A stretch of 64,000 nucleotides of DNA, from the NCBI GenBank assembly GCA_963693305.1, contig OY855916.1, positions 3,733,001 through 3,797,000 of the forward strand. The letters run 5' to 3'. The notes under the pieces are model-generated. The model was not told the DNA's origin. It was given only the letters and a program-made list of their open reading frames with translations, and did no database searches. A program made the translations under genes and the position numbers. The stretch comes from Meandrina meandrites (taxonomy: Eukaryota > Cnidaria > Anthozoa > Scleractinia > Meandrinidae). Below, piece after piece: positions 35,681-47,351 of the stretch. Every line of letters starts with the position of its first letter. Position 1 is the first letter of the stretch.

Positions 35681-35855
35681 CCGTTCCCAGGCCCTTAGGT
35701 TAACCTCGTGCTCACCCGAGAGAAGAGGAGAGCGCCTGGGGACTGAGCTGGGCGGACTCCACGGGCTAGTCGAAAAACTCAGCGACTCAAAGCCGGATAT
35801 TGCAGTGTAATGCAGCCGATCAATGGTAATGATATAATAATGGTAATATACTTAA

Positions 35856-36238
35856 AGGGGCACTGTCACGAGCATACCTTCAAAAATTCAACAGCCCAAA
35901 AACATGTTTACACCATTGAAAACCTATTAACAGTGGTCAAGTTTTCTTAAAATTACTATACCAGTGTACTGAAGCTAAATATAAAGTGATGTGACTGCGA
36001 CACCATCGGGAGCTTTAGATCTCAACTTGAAAAAGTCAGCCTGACTTTTTCAAGTTCTGTCCTTGTGGTTTGGAAAAATTTTTGAAAACTATTTACGGTC
36101 ACCCTCTTCTTTAAACAATTTACTAGATGTACTTCCCTTTATGTTTTAGGGGCGTTTCCTGCATGGTTGAAACTACTTAGTCGTAATTTTGGTGCCGTTT
36201 TACTAAAAAAGTCAAAAAATGTCCGTGACAGTGCCCCT
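35856..36238. mobile_element. TTAA MITE with AGGGGCACTGTCACG termini
   Basis: A TTAA lies on each side (35852-35855 and 36239-36242). The ends AGGGGCACTGTCACG and (T)CCGTGACAGTGCCCCT form near-perfect TIRs across 383 bp. The inner TCAACTTGAAAAAGTCAG and CTGACTTTTTCAAGTT stretches (about 36024-36056) make a central hairpin. It interrupts the first 50 bp of the R part of U3. Confidence 0.85.
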
Positions 36239-37488
36239 TTAAGGTTAAAGCGGTTTTCACTTGAGTGTCGACAGTAATTTGCATTTGCTTTGGTTTTGAT
36301 ACGCTCAGTGATTGGTCTAAAAAAACTCCCGCGAGTCAGAGGAAAAACTAAAAAATATGTATCAAGAGGCGGAGGCCCTTTTCCCCAGAAAACTCTGGCG
36401 ATATTGGAAAACGGGGCATAGTGGCTGATTGTTACAGCGTATTTCACTGATTTAACGAGTTTTGGTCGCCATCGCCTCTTCCCTCGAGTTGACAACTTGA
36501 CTCAAAAAGAGTGAAGCATGTATAGCGCACGCAATACCACTCGAAAGTCATTTGATCTTTCACAGGGTTCAAGATAAAATGAAACCTTTGTAGGCTTTTT
36601 CTGACAACTGCCTTTTTCCCGGCTATCAAAATGGCACATTCTATGAATCACTTATTTTCACTTTCCGCGATTTGCGTGTGTGTACTGCTACACTAATAAA
36701 CGGAAATCTGCCAAGACCCGTTGCCGAGCACGTGACCAAAATCTTCCTGAATTCAAATTTTACCTTTTTCCTTAAGCGGAAACCTTGAAATTACAACCTG
36801 ATTTTAAAAAGATTTCACACATATCACATGGTTTGAACTGCTGAAATAATGTCAGCGTTAGAATCTTCATTTTGCATGGTTAACGTGTTTCGTTGTCACA
36901 ATTTCCTTCCAAACAAACAATCGTGAACAGCTCTCGTTTTTAGGTGTTTCAGCGTAGAATATGCAACTTGTCTGGGCATTACTAAACAGCGAAACAAACA
37001 GCAAAACGAAACACCGAAAAGCCGAGTGCCGATTTGGTACTTATCCAACATCCTAACCAAGTGCGTAACAACTGCAACCCGGCATTGCATTGTGAGTTGA
37101 CCCAAGACATGACGGAAAAGTGCTAAAGTGCATTACAACAACCCAAAGCCAGGGGAGACAGCGGAGAAGTGCCAAGGGCGAAGCCATTTCACTGGCCAGC
37201 GAGCTGTGCACGTGCAGGCTGATAGTTTTAGTATCGGCAAACAGCAAGGACGAGCAAACAAATTCATATGGATGACGCTCAAATTTCAACCCAAAAACAG
37301 TTGCCAACAGAGAATAAGTTACAATGAGAACTAGTGAAGCTTGGGGGTGGGTAGTGCTTCGTTCACGCACGAAAAAGCGTGCACGGCTTTGCGCCCGTGC
37401 TTGTTTAAATTTGCATGCTGCCATTTGAAACTTTCATTTTGTAAGTTTCTTGAACATACACCGAACGTTGTAGCGGTCTTATAGCTAA

Positions 37489-38257
37489 GGCCCGTTCCAA
37501 ACGCCGCTCCACTCATGTGCCGAACCTAACTGGTGAATTAAGTACGGCAGAAGAGCGGCGTTTGAATCAGTTTGGTCCGGCAGTTTTAATTAGGTTCGGC
37601 AAACAACGTTAGGTTCGGCAGGGTCTGCCGCACTATGCGGCATTGGAGCGGCGGCTGATTCATACGGCGTTCTTCTCATGTGCCGAACCTAATGCATACA
37701 TTACTGTAATGTATTTTCGATACAACAGCGCTCATGATTGGTCTAAAGTGGAGTGGCGTGACCAGGTCTGACCAGTCATGCATGGAAGCACGACGGCATA
37801 AAATTCCGGGGAAATTACTTCGGTCACCGGGCTCGTTTTTTGTTTATCTTTTAAATATGTTTCAGCTGAAGAGCATGGGAAAATTGTTTTGGTGGTAATT
37901 CCTTTTTGCTGTTTCCCCAATTTGTGAGATCAGATTTGGAGATTAGCATTTACAAACTAATTCTCGAGAGAAAACCAGTTTAAATAATATAAATCTCGCG
38001 GAATGAATTTGCTTTTCCGGAAATATTATTATTATAGCAAAACTTGCGTAATAGTTTGCTGATTTCGACTGCAAAAACCTTTTATCATCCTCAACGCGGA
38101 CGTTCAGTCAACATTATTATTGTTAACGACTTGTTTCCGCGAATTAAGTTCGACACAAATACGCCGTTTGAATCAGCTGTCGCTCCAAAGTCGCTCCAAG
38201 GTCGAACCTTACTGAGTTAGGTTCGGCACATGAGTGGAGCGGCGTTTGGAACGGGCC
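37489..38257. mobile_element. PIF/Harbinger-like MITE, 45-bp TIRs
   Basis: The termini GGCCCGTTCCAAACGCCGCT and its exact complement extend for about 43 bp (to TGCCGAACCTAAC). The flanks are TAA on both sides, a 3-bp TWA target duplication as in PIF/Harbinger elements, which also begin GG. The inner part repeats the ends in pieces (GCGGCGTTTGAATCAG, TTAGGTTCGGCA), giving an inner reiterated terminus. 769 bp, no transposase. Confidence 0.8.
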
Positions 38258-38689
38258 TAAGTTTCGTTGTGCTGTATTTCACTAAGTGAGTGTTGTTTAT
38301 TCAGGCCTCATACTTCATTCGTGTTTTTCTTTTACCATTGTTATTACAAGTTCGATTCATACTGTTAATTATAGTTTCCTTGGTTTTAGAGGCATCTACT
38401 GACCTTGCGAATAAATTGAGTCTTGGATCGCAAATGTCAGTTTGAGTCTTTAATAACGGTGTGAGGATGATCAATAACTCCAGCCAATGAAAAAGATTTT
38501 TTTTTCCAATTTGCCACTAATGGGGTTCTAGCATCGCCGTAAATCGCAGTCTACTAAATAAGGCTTATCTTTAGGCACTGTTTTGCGAAAATTCTACGTC
38601 GAAGTGACAACCTTAAATGCATTTTGTGTTTTTAGAGCTCTGGAAATATTTTGAATGAATAATAAAACAATTTTTCGAATTCGGCTTTC

Positions 38690-38775
38690 GTATGATATGA
38701 AGAATTATGCAGATCTCGGAGGGTGTTATCCGCCGAAGCTGAAGCCCAGGCTCTGCATAATTCTTCACATCATAC
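38690..38775. repeat. hairpin, GAAGAATTATGCAGA arms
   Basis: ATGATATGAAGAATTATGCAGA is mirrored about 50 bp later by CTCTGCATAATTCTTCACATCAT. The loop carries TTATCCGCCGAAGCTG. It is absent from the aligned U2 stretch (30700-30800), so it is probably a small MITE. Confidence 0.6.
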
Positions 38776-39820
38776 ACAACCTCATCCAATAATTGCTAAA
38801 TATTCGTAACCTTTCGTAATTCCTTTATGTATCTGTAAAATTTGAGCTCGATTGCGCCCAAACAGCTGAGATAGAGGCGTTTTGGAAGATATAGGACAAG
38901 CAAAATTTTGCCTTATGAATTTATTCATGGCCAGGTGTCCCCCGCGACCCTATATCTGTCACACTACTTTGTAAATACATGATATTTTAAAACTAATTAG
39001 TTATTCAGGAACACACTTATTTCAAAATTCTTCGTCACTATATAATTTATCTTTTAGCGCAATCGCTGAAGTTTTATTTAGACATTTCGTTTTCATCGTT
39101 TTAATGCAGTTTTCCGTTTCAAATCCATTTAGAAATTAAAAAAAATTATCGAAAAATCGATACAAATTTACAGCGCAATTTTGGAAATTCTGCATTAATT
39201 TTGCAAAAACCCCAGTTCTGTATCATCATTCTAAGGATATCAAAGTGTTCCATGCAAATTTCGCCAGCTCTGACTACGGCAGGTGTATGGCTAATGAAGA
39301 TATGGTTGTAAATTCAATTCTGTTGGCTAAACTGTATAGAACGGAGGAGAAATTCGTCGTATGCTCTCTCACCTTCGAGCAGCAGCAAATAATTAATAAA
39401 CGGCACGCGATGCATGCAGAAGCGATGACGTTTCACAAGGGGTCTTTGATAATTTTCAGGACATTTGTCAAAAAATTAGGGTACATAAAAGTAACTGACA
39501 ACTTCTGTGCTGAATGATTGTTCAACAAAAATTGCGTTATCTTGGCGTGACATACGATATACGATACATACATACCGTGTATACGATGCAAGGTCAAACG
39601 CTGTCTAAAATTGTTTACACCTTTTGTTTTAAAGAATGGAGAGATTTCTGTTTACTAAATCTTATAGAACGCATCAAATATAATTTGTTTCTTTCGTTTA
39701 TGCTTTAAATTAGTCCTTTCTAACGGCCCAGGAGTATTTTGCTTTGAGTTCTATGCGACGATTTCTTGTTGAGTTGACTTGATTTCTTTTCCCAGTATTC
39801 GGTTCGAGTGTGTACAATAT

Positions 39821-40164
39821 GCGAGCCATGTGAGGCAGACCTGCGAGGCACTTAAAAATACCAATAAAAAGGCTACCTAAACGATCTGTAGGCTAACCGA
39901 AGTGCTTTTTTGGCTAACCGGAGTGTTGCTAGGCTAACCAATGTGTTATTTAGGCTAACCGAAATGGCTCGCTTGCCTCGCATGACTCGCAAGCCATGTG
40001 AACCGGGCAAGCAAGAAATCCCTTATCCCAATATAAAAGCTAACCGCAAGCTACCTAAGAGCTAACTGTAGGCTAACCGAAGTGCTATTTAGGCTAACCG
40101 GAGTGCTATTTAGGCTAACGAATGTGTTTTCAAATGCCTCGCAGGTCTGCCTCGCATGGCTCGC
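39821..40164. mobile_element. TIR element with a GGCTAACCGAAGTGC minisatellite
   Basis: Inverted ends GCGAGCCATGTGAGGCAGAC...GCGAGGCA and the complement at 40136-40164 (about 30 bp, one mismatch) enclose two blocks (39875-39965 and 40065-40125) of 20-22-bp units of the form TAGGCTAACCGAAGTGCTAT. Between them lies another GCGAGCCAT-like inverted pair (39965-40005). Confidence 0.65.
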
Positions 40165-40671
40165 TCATTGTGCATTCCCTTCGGTGAGTATACAGATCGG
40201 TTGATCACAACAGGCAACAGACAACAGACAACAACAGATCCTGTCCACTCGCACGGCGAGATTAATCGATCACGTCCTCGTCATCGCTTAAAAAAAGGTT
40301 TAAGATGGCTCACCTTTTCAACAGATGTTTCAAAACTGCTAATAATCGGTTGCTTCGTCTGCAGTCACGACAGACATCACTTCTTAACTTTATGCCAAAT
40401 TTATTCGATAACTGATAAAGTGCAACACTCACTGCAGGCTCGACATCTCAATTTAACAGCTACAAATGAAGTAAGGTTTGCCGATCGGTGATGATACAAG
40501 CTGCCAAAAAATATCTTCCTTTGCCACAAAACAAGATGGCGGATCTCAAAAAGAATACAAACAATGCACCTAGTTCCCATTGCTCTTCGGTTCAATTCAG
40601 GGAGTAATCGTAACACCGTAACACCAAAAATTCCATAAATTCCATCGCTTTTTCGCTTTACAGCATTAACC

Positions 40672-40696
40672 GATGACGTCATAAAATGACGTCATC
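40672..40696. promoter_or_regulatory. palindromic double CRE
   Basis: GATGACGTCAT and ATGACGTCATC flank three A bases, a perfect 25-bp palindrome with two full TGACGTCA sites, the recognition sequence for CREB/ATF bZIP factors. A third TGACGTCA is at 40914-40921. No gene start nearby is convincing; the minus-strand ORF beginning at 40682 is unrecognised. Confidence 0.4.
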
Positions 40697-41215
40697 GCTT
40701 AAAAAATAAATCTTCGCTCTCTTCTTTCCTTACAAAGCTGGGCTGAAAACAATGTGTCTACGTTACGATCGATTTCCACATTAAATAAGGTCATGTAGAG
40801 TACTTCGTAGTTCAAAAACACATCATACAAACCGTGATATGAACGCAGTAGCCTTTCTTGCAACCAAAGCAAATTTCGTTTGGAGTGTGTGCAGGTGTGT
40901 GCGGATCCAGACATGACGTCACAGTGCTTTTGTTTTACTGAAAAAATCGCGAAAAGCGTAACAAAAAATTCATGTATTCGTATTTTGAAAGTCAGGCCAC
41001 CTCACCTCGAAAAAGTGGCAGCAATATCTCTAGAATACCAAAAAGTCAATAAGAGCTGGAGATCTATTAACTTATTGCCCACTTAGCCATCCCGATAAGA
41101 TGGCTTCGTTTCCCCTCGCCCTCACTCTCATGAAATCGGTTGAGTATTAAAAGAAAACAGAGAGAAGTGATAAGTTCCAAGGGAAATCGCTACTGCCACC
41201 ATATTTATTTTAAAT

Positions 41216-41296
41216 TGCCGAGCAAAATCCGGGGACAGTACCAAGCGACAAGCCCCCTCTGGAATTTGGTACTCTCTCCAGATTTCGCTCGGTATA
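41216..41296. repeat. hairpin, CCGAGC..AATC arms
   Basis: GCCGAGCAAAATCCGGGGAC...AGTACCAA is mirrored by TTGGTACTCTCTCCAGATTTCGCTCGGT. Imperfect arms of about 30 bp. Probable MITE remnant. Confidence 0.5.
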
Positions 41297-42668
41297 TTTA
41301 ATCAAGAAGGCGGTCTTTCAAACTTGACAATCACACGGAGAAAACAGGGGACTGTAAACGGGTCTTTTGCTTTTGAATCGCTTTTTGTTTGCTGTTTCAT
41401 CAAGACGAATATACTGCGAAGGTAAACCGTCGCAGTAAAGTTGAAATTATCCACACTACACAGAGTGAAAGGTTAAAAAAAATTTACCAATTTGTTTTGA
41501 GGGGAAACTGCCCCCCTCCCCCCTCCCCCGCTAGCTACGGTCATGGCTTCACTTGATTGCAGCGAGAGTACTTCACTTTCGTTTTCGCATAGATGGGCAA
41601 CGAAACGTGACGTCATATTTCTCTAAAAATGATATCGCCATGATATGGGCGGGGGGGGGGGGGGAGGGGGTGAGGAGGGAAAGAAATGGGGGAGAGTAGC
41701 CTGCGAAAATGAACAGTCTCCCCACTGGGGCATAGCGTGGAAAAAAAAAAAAAAACTGCCGAAAGGGGCGAGGCGAGGCAAGGCGGTTTACTCAAAGTAA
41801 ACCAACATTGAAGTCTTCAGACAATGCTAATGAATGTAACTCTTGTTACATTTCCAAAACATCAAGTAAAGAGAGCCAGTCATAACACCGGATTGAAAGC
41901 CATTTGTGAACTATTTTTATTAAGTAATGTTACAATCGCGCTCTTCTGATTACAATGTTTTCACTATAAACTATCACACGCCTGACGATGCTACTGTTAA
42001 GACCGAAATACAGCGAAAATACAGCATTCTCCTTAGCTAACTTTTCCAAGGGGAAATGATATTAGGGAAATGACGTTTACCCGACGTGGTGAAACCGTAG
42101 CAATAGGGAGCTAAGGAACGACGACGGCAACGCCGAGGCGGACAACGCCTAATGATAAATGAATTTATATTTGACTTGATAATGTCGCAAATATTTGGAG
42201 TATCTATCGCTTTAAGAACTACAACCATAGACAAAAGTGTTGGGAATGTTTGCACTTTTGTACCTTTCCTCCGCTCTAGTACCTATGTACCAAGATTAAT
42301 ATTTAAAACGCACCTGGAAAGCTATAATTGTTCAGCTCATTAAAATTTTCTTTTGGCGAGGTTACGTTCTCTTTGGCGTTGCCGTTGTAGTTTGCTTAAC
42401 CTCCAATCTCAATGAATGTCTCTTTTCAAACTAACTTTTTTTGCGATTATAATTTAAAAGCAACCTTAAAATGACATAGTTAGTTCTCAGCATAAAACTT
42501 TTGGACATTCTACAGCCCAAACTATTTTAAAAACATTCTTGGCCTTTAGTATTTAATCTAAACGAACTAACTTTTAATCGCGAGGGCTAAGCCCTGGTGA
42601 TTTTTCTTTTAAGTTTGTCCCATCGATCATCCCCGTCACTAGCCCAGTCCCTCCCTTTCGTGCCCTAC

Positions 42669-43634
42669 ATAGGGGTTGAACCCAGGCGTGAAAAGAGAGA
42701 GGCCAGGATAACTTACATGCGGATGCTCAGGAATCCGCCATTCCCCTCCCCCCCCCCCCCCCCCCCCCCAAACCGGAGGAAAAACAAAACCATATATGGC
42801 AGTAGCTTTGGAAACGCGCGCGCACAGATGCATGACGAATTCAACTACACGACTATGTACTAAAGCAAGGACACCGAAACAACTTCAAAATAAGTTGCTT
42901 AACCTAGCCTCGGCTGCGTTGTAGACGAACTAAACCCTGGTATAGTCCGTCTGCGAGCTTGCTCCGCCCGTGCGTGTTACCAGCGTTTTCTATAATAGCC
43001 TGTAATTGGTTCTGCATATGGCCGTTTTTTCGTGCACCGTGATTGGTCGAGTGGATCTCGTGAAACCATAGTAACACTTTTGATGAATGACAGATACAAA
43101 ATAAACCTGGCGATCACGGCAGGTCAGTGGAAGTCAGCGTTTAAAGCGTTGAAAAAGCAGTTCAAACTATCTGACATCCTTTCCGCAATGATCTCTAGCC
43201 GCCAAATAGAACGCGCTTAATTCATGCTTAGAAAATCAGCAATTGTACTTATATTTTTTGTACAAGCTGTACGAGTTAAAATCGCTCTCCCAAAGAACAA
43301 TTTCTCGCGCGCAGCTACGGCATTCGTAGAATTGTTGGTTAGGTTTTAGCGGTTGGTAAAATGTGATTAGTGTCTCGGGCTATTCCGGTCATTCTGGATT
43401 TAGTACATGTTCATTTATGGCTTTAGACAAAGTTCACGACAATTTCCTTGCATTAAAGTCGCGCGCTTGGTCGCGTAGTTTAATTTGTCAATTTAGGGAG
43501 TAGTTTAAACCCTAGCGCGCGTGTTACACCTAAGAAACGCCACACTTGTCTGTCGTTTTTGATTGGGCCGTTTTGAGCCTGAGCATGAAAGTTATCCTGG
43601 CCACTCTTTTCTCACGCCGGGGTTCAACCGCTAT
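42669..43634. mobile_element. TIR element with GGGGTTGAACC ends, U4 copy
   Basis: Partner of 23359-24323, close to 99% identical by eye over 42780-43260 and about 93% nearer its right end. The C run is 22 long here against 8 in U2. Confidence 0.7.
43032..43220 (+). CDS. 62-residue ORF inside TIR element, second copy (doubtful)
   Basis: Counterpart of 23717-23905 with one residue changed. The same doubts apply: there is no recognised domain and no independent sign of selection. Confidence 0.2.
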   Translation: MHRDWSSGSRETIVTLLMNDRYKINLAITAGQWKSAFKALKKQFKLSDILSAMISSRQIERA

Positions 43635-43648
43635 AATGGACTACCCCG

Positions 43649-43870
43649 TCACTTCGATTTCAATGCCTTCAATTCAGTTCTTTTCGTCTCCCCACTATCC
43701 CTAATAAAAACTATTCTCATTATACATGTTACAATTAAGTATATTATAGTAACTACAGTCATAAGGAAGAGAATGACTACAAGTAAATCCATCAGGGCTT
43801 CACTGATACTCATGCCGATGCCAAACATTGGATATCCAAAAATGTTGAACGAAAAATGTGACGACGACAT
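43649..43870 (-). CDS. small single-pass membrane protein, paralogue 3 (U4)
   Basis: A 73-residue ORF beginning MSSSHFSFNIFGYP, with one hydrophobic helix at about residues 28-51 (LLVVILFLMTVVTIIYLIVT) and a basic tail ending TELKALKSK. Compared with the U2 copy (66 residues), roughly half of the residues outside the first 14 and last 6 differ and the tail has 7 extra residues, with the frame intact. Neighbouring non-coding DNA is much more alike. A pyrimidine run and TTTACTAG directly before GACAATG again resemble a splice acceptor. The stop is about 15 bp from the end of the 42669-43634 element. No known family recognised; role unknown. Confidence 0.5.
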   Translation of the reverse strand: MSSSHFSFNIFGYPMFGIGMSISEALMDLLVVILFLMTVVTIIYLIVTCIMRIVFIRDSGETKRTELKALKSK

Positions 43871-44179
43871 TGTCCTAGTAAAAAAAAGTAAGAGACATTA
43901 TCTACACCAGGTCTGACTGACAATGTGAGCCTCAAAATGCAGACGTATTTTGAGCGAGCAAGCGCACACGCGCCATCTTGGATTCAAGAAATCAGGCCTG
44001 ATAGAAAACTCAGAGACTCATGAAAGCCAGCTATTTGCACATTGTAATGTGGCCGATCAATAGCAATGATATAATTATGGGTTAATGATGGTTTATATGA
44101 TAATTTAGTTTTCTTTCTAACACAATTTACAAAGCTCTGCTGCTTAACTCAGTGCTAATTCAACTGTAGACTTCTTGAT

Positions 44180-44731
44180 CGTAGCCAGGACTTTTGCTGG
44201 GGTGCGTATGAGCGCCTCCGGCGCGAAATGTCGAGCGGTGCAGGCGCGAGCCAGTATGGGGGGTCTGGGGTCTGGGGGTATCCTCCACCAGAAAATTTTG
44301 AAAAAATGGGTTATCTGAGGCCGCATTTCGTGCGTTTTTTGTTAGGAAACAAGCCATATAAAGGTGAAGGTAGCAAGGACAATAATTCTGGTACATTTTT
44401 AAAGTCAAAACGGAGTTTTAGAAACAGAACCTTGTAAACATAATTTACAATTTATTTAACGGCAGTTCTTTTAAAGGAAGACTGACTTGACTATGAACGG
44501 CGTTAGTTAGAATGTATCGTTAAAATTAACCTAGAATCACTGAATTATTCAAAAATATGCCGCACGAATCTTCAAATGGTGGACCCATTAAATGTAAATA
44601 GACGAAGTACAGAAATACCATTTCGCTTTATTTATTTATTTATTTTTACACTTTTTAACAAAGAGCGGACTACCAAGGCTCGTGGGGGGTGCGGATGCAC
44701 CCGTCCCCCCCCCCCCCTTCCCTGGCTACGG
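44180..44731. mobile_element. MITE with CGTAGCCAGGA termini
   Basis: CGTAGCCAGGACTTTTGC at the left and CCCTGGCTACG at the right are short TIRs. U2 shows the flanks joined (GACTTCTTGAAAACACTATT, about 24846-24866). The interior has a GGGGTCTGGGG-rich stretch and a C15 run at 44703-44717. No credible ORF. Confidence 0.65.
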
Positions 44732-45988
44732 GCCTGAAACCGTATTTACTTTGACAATGACATTTTGAGGTGGCAAACTATAAAGTGGTACCATTCAACT
44801 GGGAAAAAAAAACAGTAGTGGCAATCGCAGAGGCACTCCAGGGCCAGGTTGTTCAAAGGAGGATTAAATTAAACCTGGGTTAGACGTTAATTCGAGGTTA
44901 ATTTCTTAATTGTAGGTTTGCTAACTCCAAAAAAATTGAGTTGTTCAAAGCACGGTTAGCGAGCCGGTTAGTTAACCTCGGGTTGCGCGCGGCTAACCCG
45001 CGGACGGCATCCCATGATACTTTTTGTTTGCTTGTTTTGCTTCCGAGACACCGGCACGCAAGGCGAGAAAACAAAACTTCAGGGTGACCGAAATTGCCAT
45101 TTTGGTAAGAACGTAAATTACCGTGAGCAGCAGTTTAAACAGTTTAACAAAATAGACTTTAAACTTACATAACAAACTATTTTAGTTGAACAGGAATTAA
45201 GACTATGAAAGAAATTTAAGATTTTGCTGCGTGCGGACGTAAGCAGTACTACCTAAATACGTGTCTTTGTACAGCATTCAAATAAAAATATCTCAAAGTA
45301 GAGTTTAAAACTTTTTTTGAATCGCGATATATTGTAATAAGCCGTATGCCAATTAAATCGATGGATTATAAATTGGGGTCACCGTGCTTGTTCAGAAGAA
45401 AATTACCATTTATTTCCCTGCCGAGTTTAACCTGAAGGAAATCCCTAATGTTCTGTGTGCGCGCGCTATATGACGCGAAAAATTATGCACAGCAAGGATG
45501 CGCAATACAATTCAGTGGAATCACCTTAACCCGAGGTAATCGCTAGTAACCCACCTTGTAAGCTGGGTTAAATTTAACGCGCTGTTTACCCCGAGGTTAG
45601 CTTCAAACAACAGATCTGACCTGCGGACCCTCTTCTGAACAACCAGGCCCAGAAGGCTTATCCGAAACTTTATCCCAACGTGGTAACAACTATTACCAAA
45701 ACACCAAAGCACTGTTTTAGAAGAATACTACCACAATTGATCAGTGGTTTGATCAGTTATTCCACGTTTTACCTAGTGCACATAGTCAGGTGCTCCCCAC
45801 CCCCTTCACTTAGAATAGCAGTTTTTGCGGAGGACAGCCCATTAAATCATCACAATGGAAGTGCATTCTGCTCCTAGGCAGACTTCCTTTTAGTTTGTCA
45901 CGCAATCTTTCGGGAGGAATGCATGGCGAGGCTATGATGGCTCTTCTAAAATAATTTTAAAAACACAATGTATAAAAGTGCCATTGAC

Positions 45989-46271
45989 TGTCATTGCTGC
46001 CTTTGCAATGACATCTGTAAATGGTTAGATGTTCTAGTCTTCTCGGATAAGGACGATAAACCGTAGGCCCCGTCTCCTGCATCTTCACTGTTATGGTCAG
46101 CAGGGGACGTTAAAGAACCCACACACTCATCGTTAAGAGTAGGGCACGGAGTTTCCCGGTGTTGTGGTCTGGTCTTTACCCATTGTACCGTTGTACTGCT
46201 GAAATGCTTGGAGACATTAGCTCTGTAAAAGCTACTCTATAATCCGAGGGTAAATAAAGTATTCACTTCAC
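45989..46271 (+). mobile_element. SINE or LINE 3'-end fragment
   Basis: About 280 bp, inserted relative to U1 (about 2733), contain the stretch TCTTCTCGGATAAGGACG..AAACCGTAGGCCCCGTCTC and end in GGTAAATAAAGTATTCACTTCACA. This type of segment is shared by the 3' ends of several invertebrate SINE/LINE families, from memory. The bases flanking it (TGGCTCTTCTAAAA..AATTTTAAAAACACAAT) are repeated on both sides over about 50 bp, longer than a usual target duplication. Confidence 0.5.
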
Positions 46272-47351
46272 ACATGGCTCTTCTAAAACAATTTTAAAAA
46301 CACAATTTAAAAAACTGCCATTGACAAAATAAACATACCTTAATATGCTTGACACTAAGCCAACAGATTACTGAGGAGTTTATAGGCCACGTAGTAGTGC
46401 TCAATAACCCTGAAAACAACAATAGTATACAGCATACTATAAAAAACCTTTTATTAAATTCAAGAAACTAGTTAACAGCAGTTCATTTACCAAATTTTGT
46501 TCACTATCAGTAAACATAACTGATTACTAAATCATTACACTTTAACTTTTCTAACACAAGATCGGCTTTTGACACAAGCCTTTTCTGACAGAATGTTGAT
46601 CGAAACGATCAAATCGATTTTACGAGGACATGATCTAAGCGAGAAAACAAACGTTTCCAAAACAGGCCTACTTAACTTGAGTTCCCCAATGGTTGTTTTG
46701 GGGTCACTGACTTTAAGGGAAGTCAAAAAAGTGATCATCGATAACCAAACAAAACAAGAAGGGCCGACTTGCAGGAGAAGTAAGTGGGCCTATAAATCGC
46801 CACAACGGCAGACAATTCTTTGATGATAGAGACTAAGGGTTCTTGGAAATGTTTTAGGAAATGTATATTTTTTTCAACTTGTGTTATTTTCTAAAACTGT
46901 TTCCACATTGTTTGATATATTTTTCATAGCCATCCATTGCTAATTGCTGGTTTTCAGTGAAAAGTTTCTTTCATATGGCGAATCAAAGTAGAAGCTTCAG
47001 GCTTTACAGTAGCAGGTGAAGATTTCTTCCTCTTTTGTCCTTGAGGTTCTTCGATTAATGCTTGTGGTATAGTAGGCGAACCGGCTGAATCAGGCCAACC
47101 ACAAGAAAACAGCTTTAGCCTCTTCAGGTTTTCCAGCGTTGAGCAGTTCCAATTCGATGTACAGCAATTTAATTAAGGCTCCAGCCAGTAGTTTGCAAAG
47201 ACTTCCACCCTTTATTCATGAAAACGATTTATTGATAGTAAAATCCATCGTTAATTTCTACATCTTCATCTAAATCATCCTCATATTCAGTGGAATATGT
47301 ATTTTCGAAATCTAAATCCATCAAATCAGCTTATCGCGATTTGTCAGTGGC

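Larger units (their letters stand above)
34930..42390. repeat. segmental unit U3
   Basis: It starts with CTTTTCAAACTAACTTGTCG (34968), as U2 does at 23112 and U4 at 42422. It matches the other units at 35806-35855, 36240-36640, 38460-38960 (like 30640-30880 in U2) and 41860-42390, but lacks much of their middle. It has none of the 23359-24323 element. Other stretches (36650-37485, 38260-38460, 38960-39820, 40165-41215, 41300-41860) contain no supported gene; the ORFs there are short and unrecognised. Poly-G tracts occur at 41651-41664. Confidence 0.65.

Noticed and set aside
39245..39517. 90-codon plus-strand ORF
   Set aside because: No recognised domain, no counterpart in the other units and no promoter or splice signals; likely chance.
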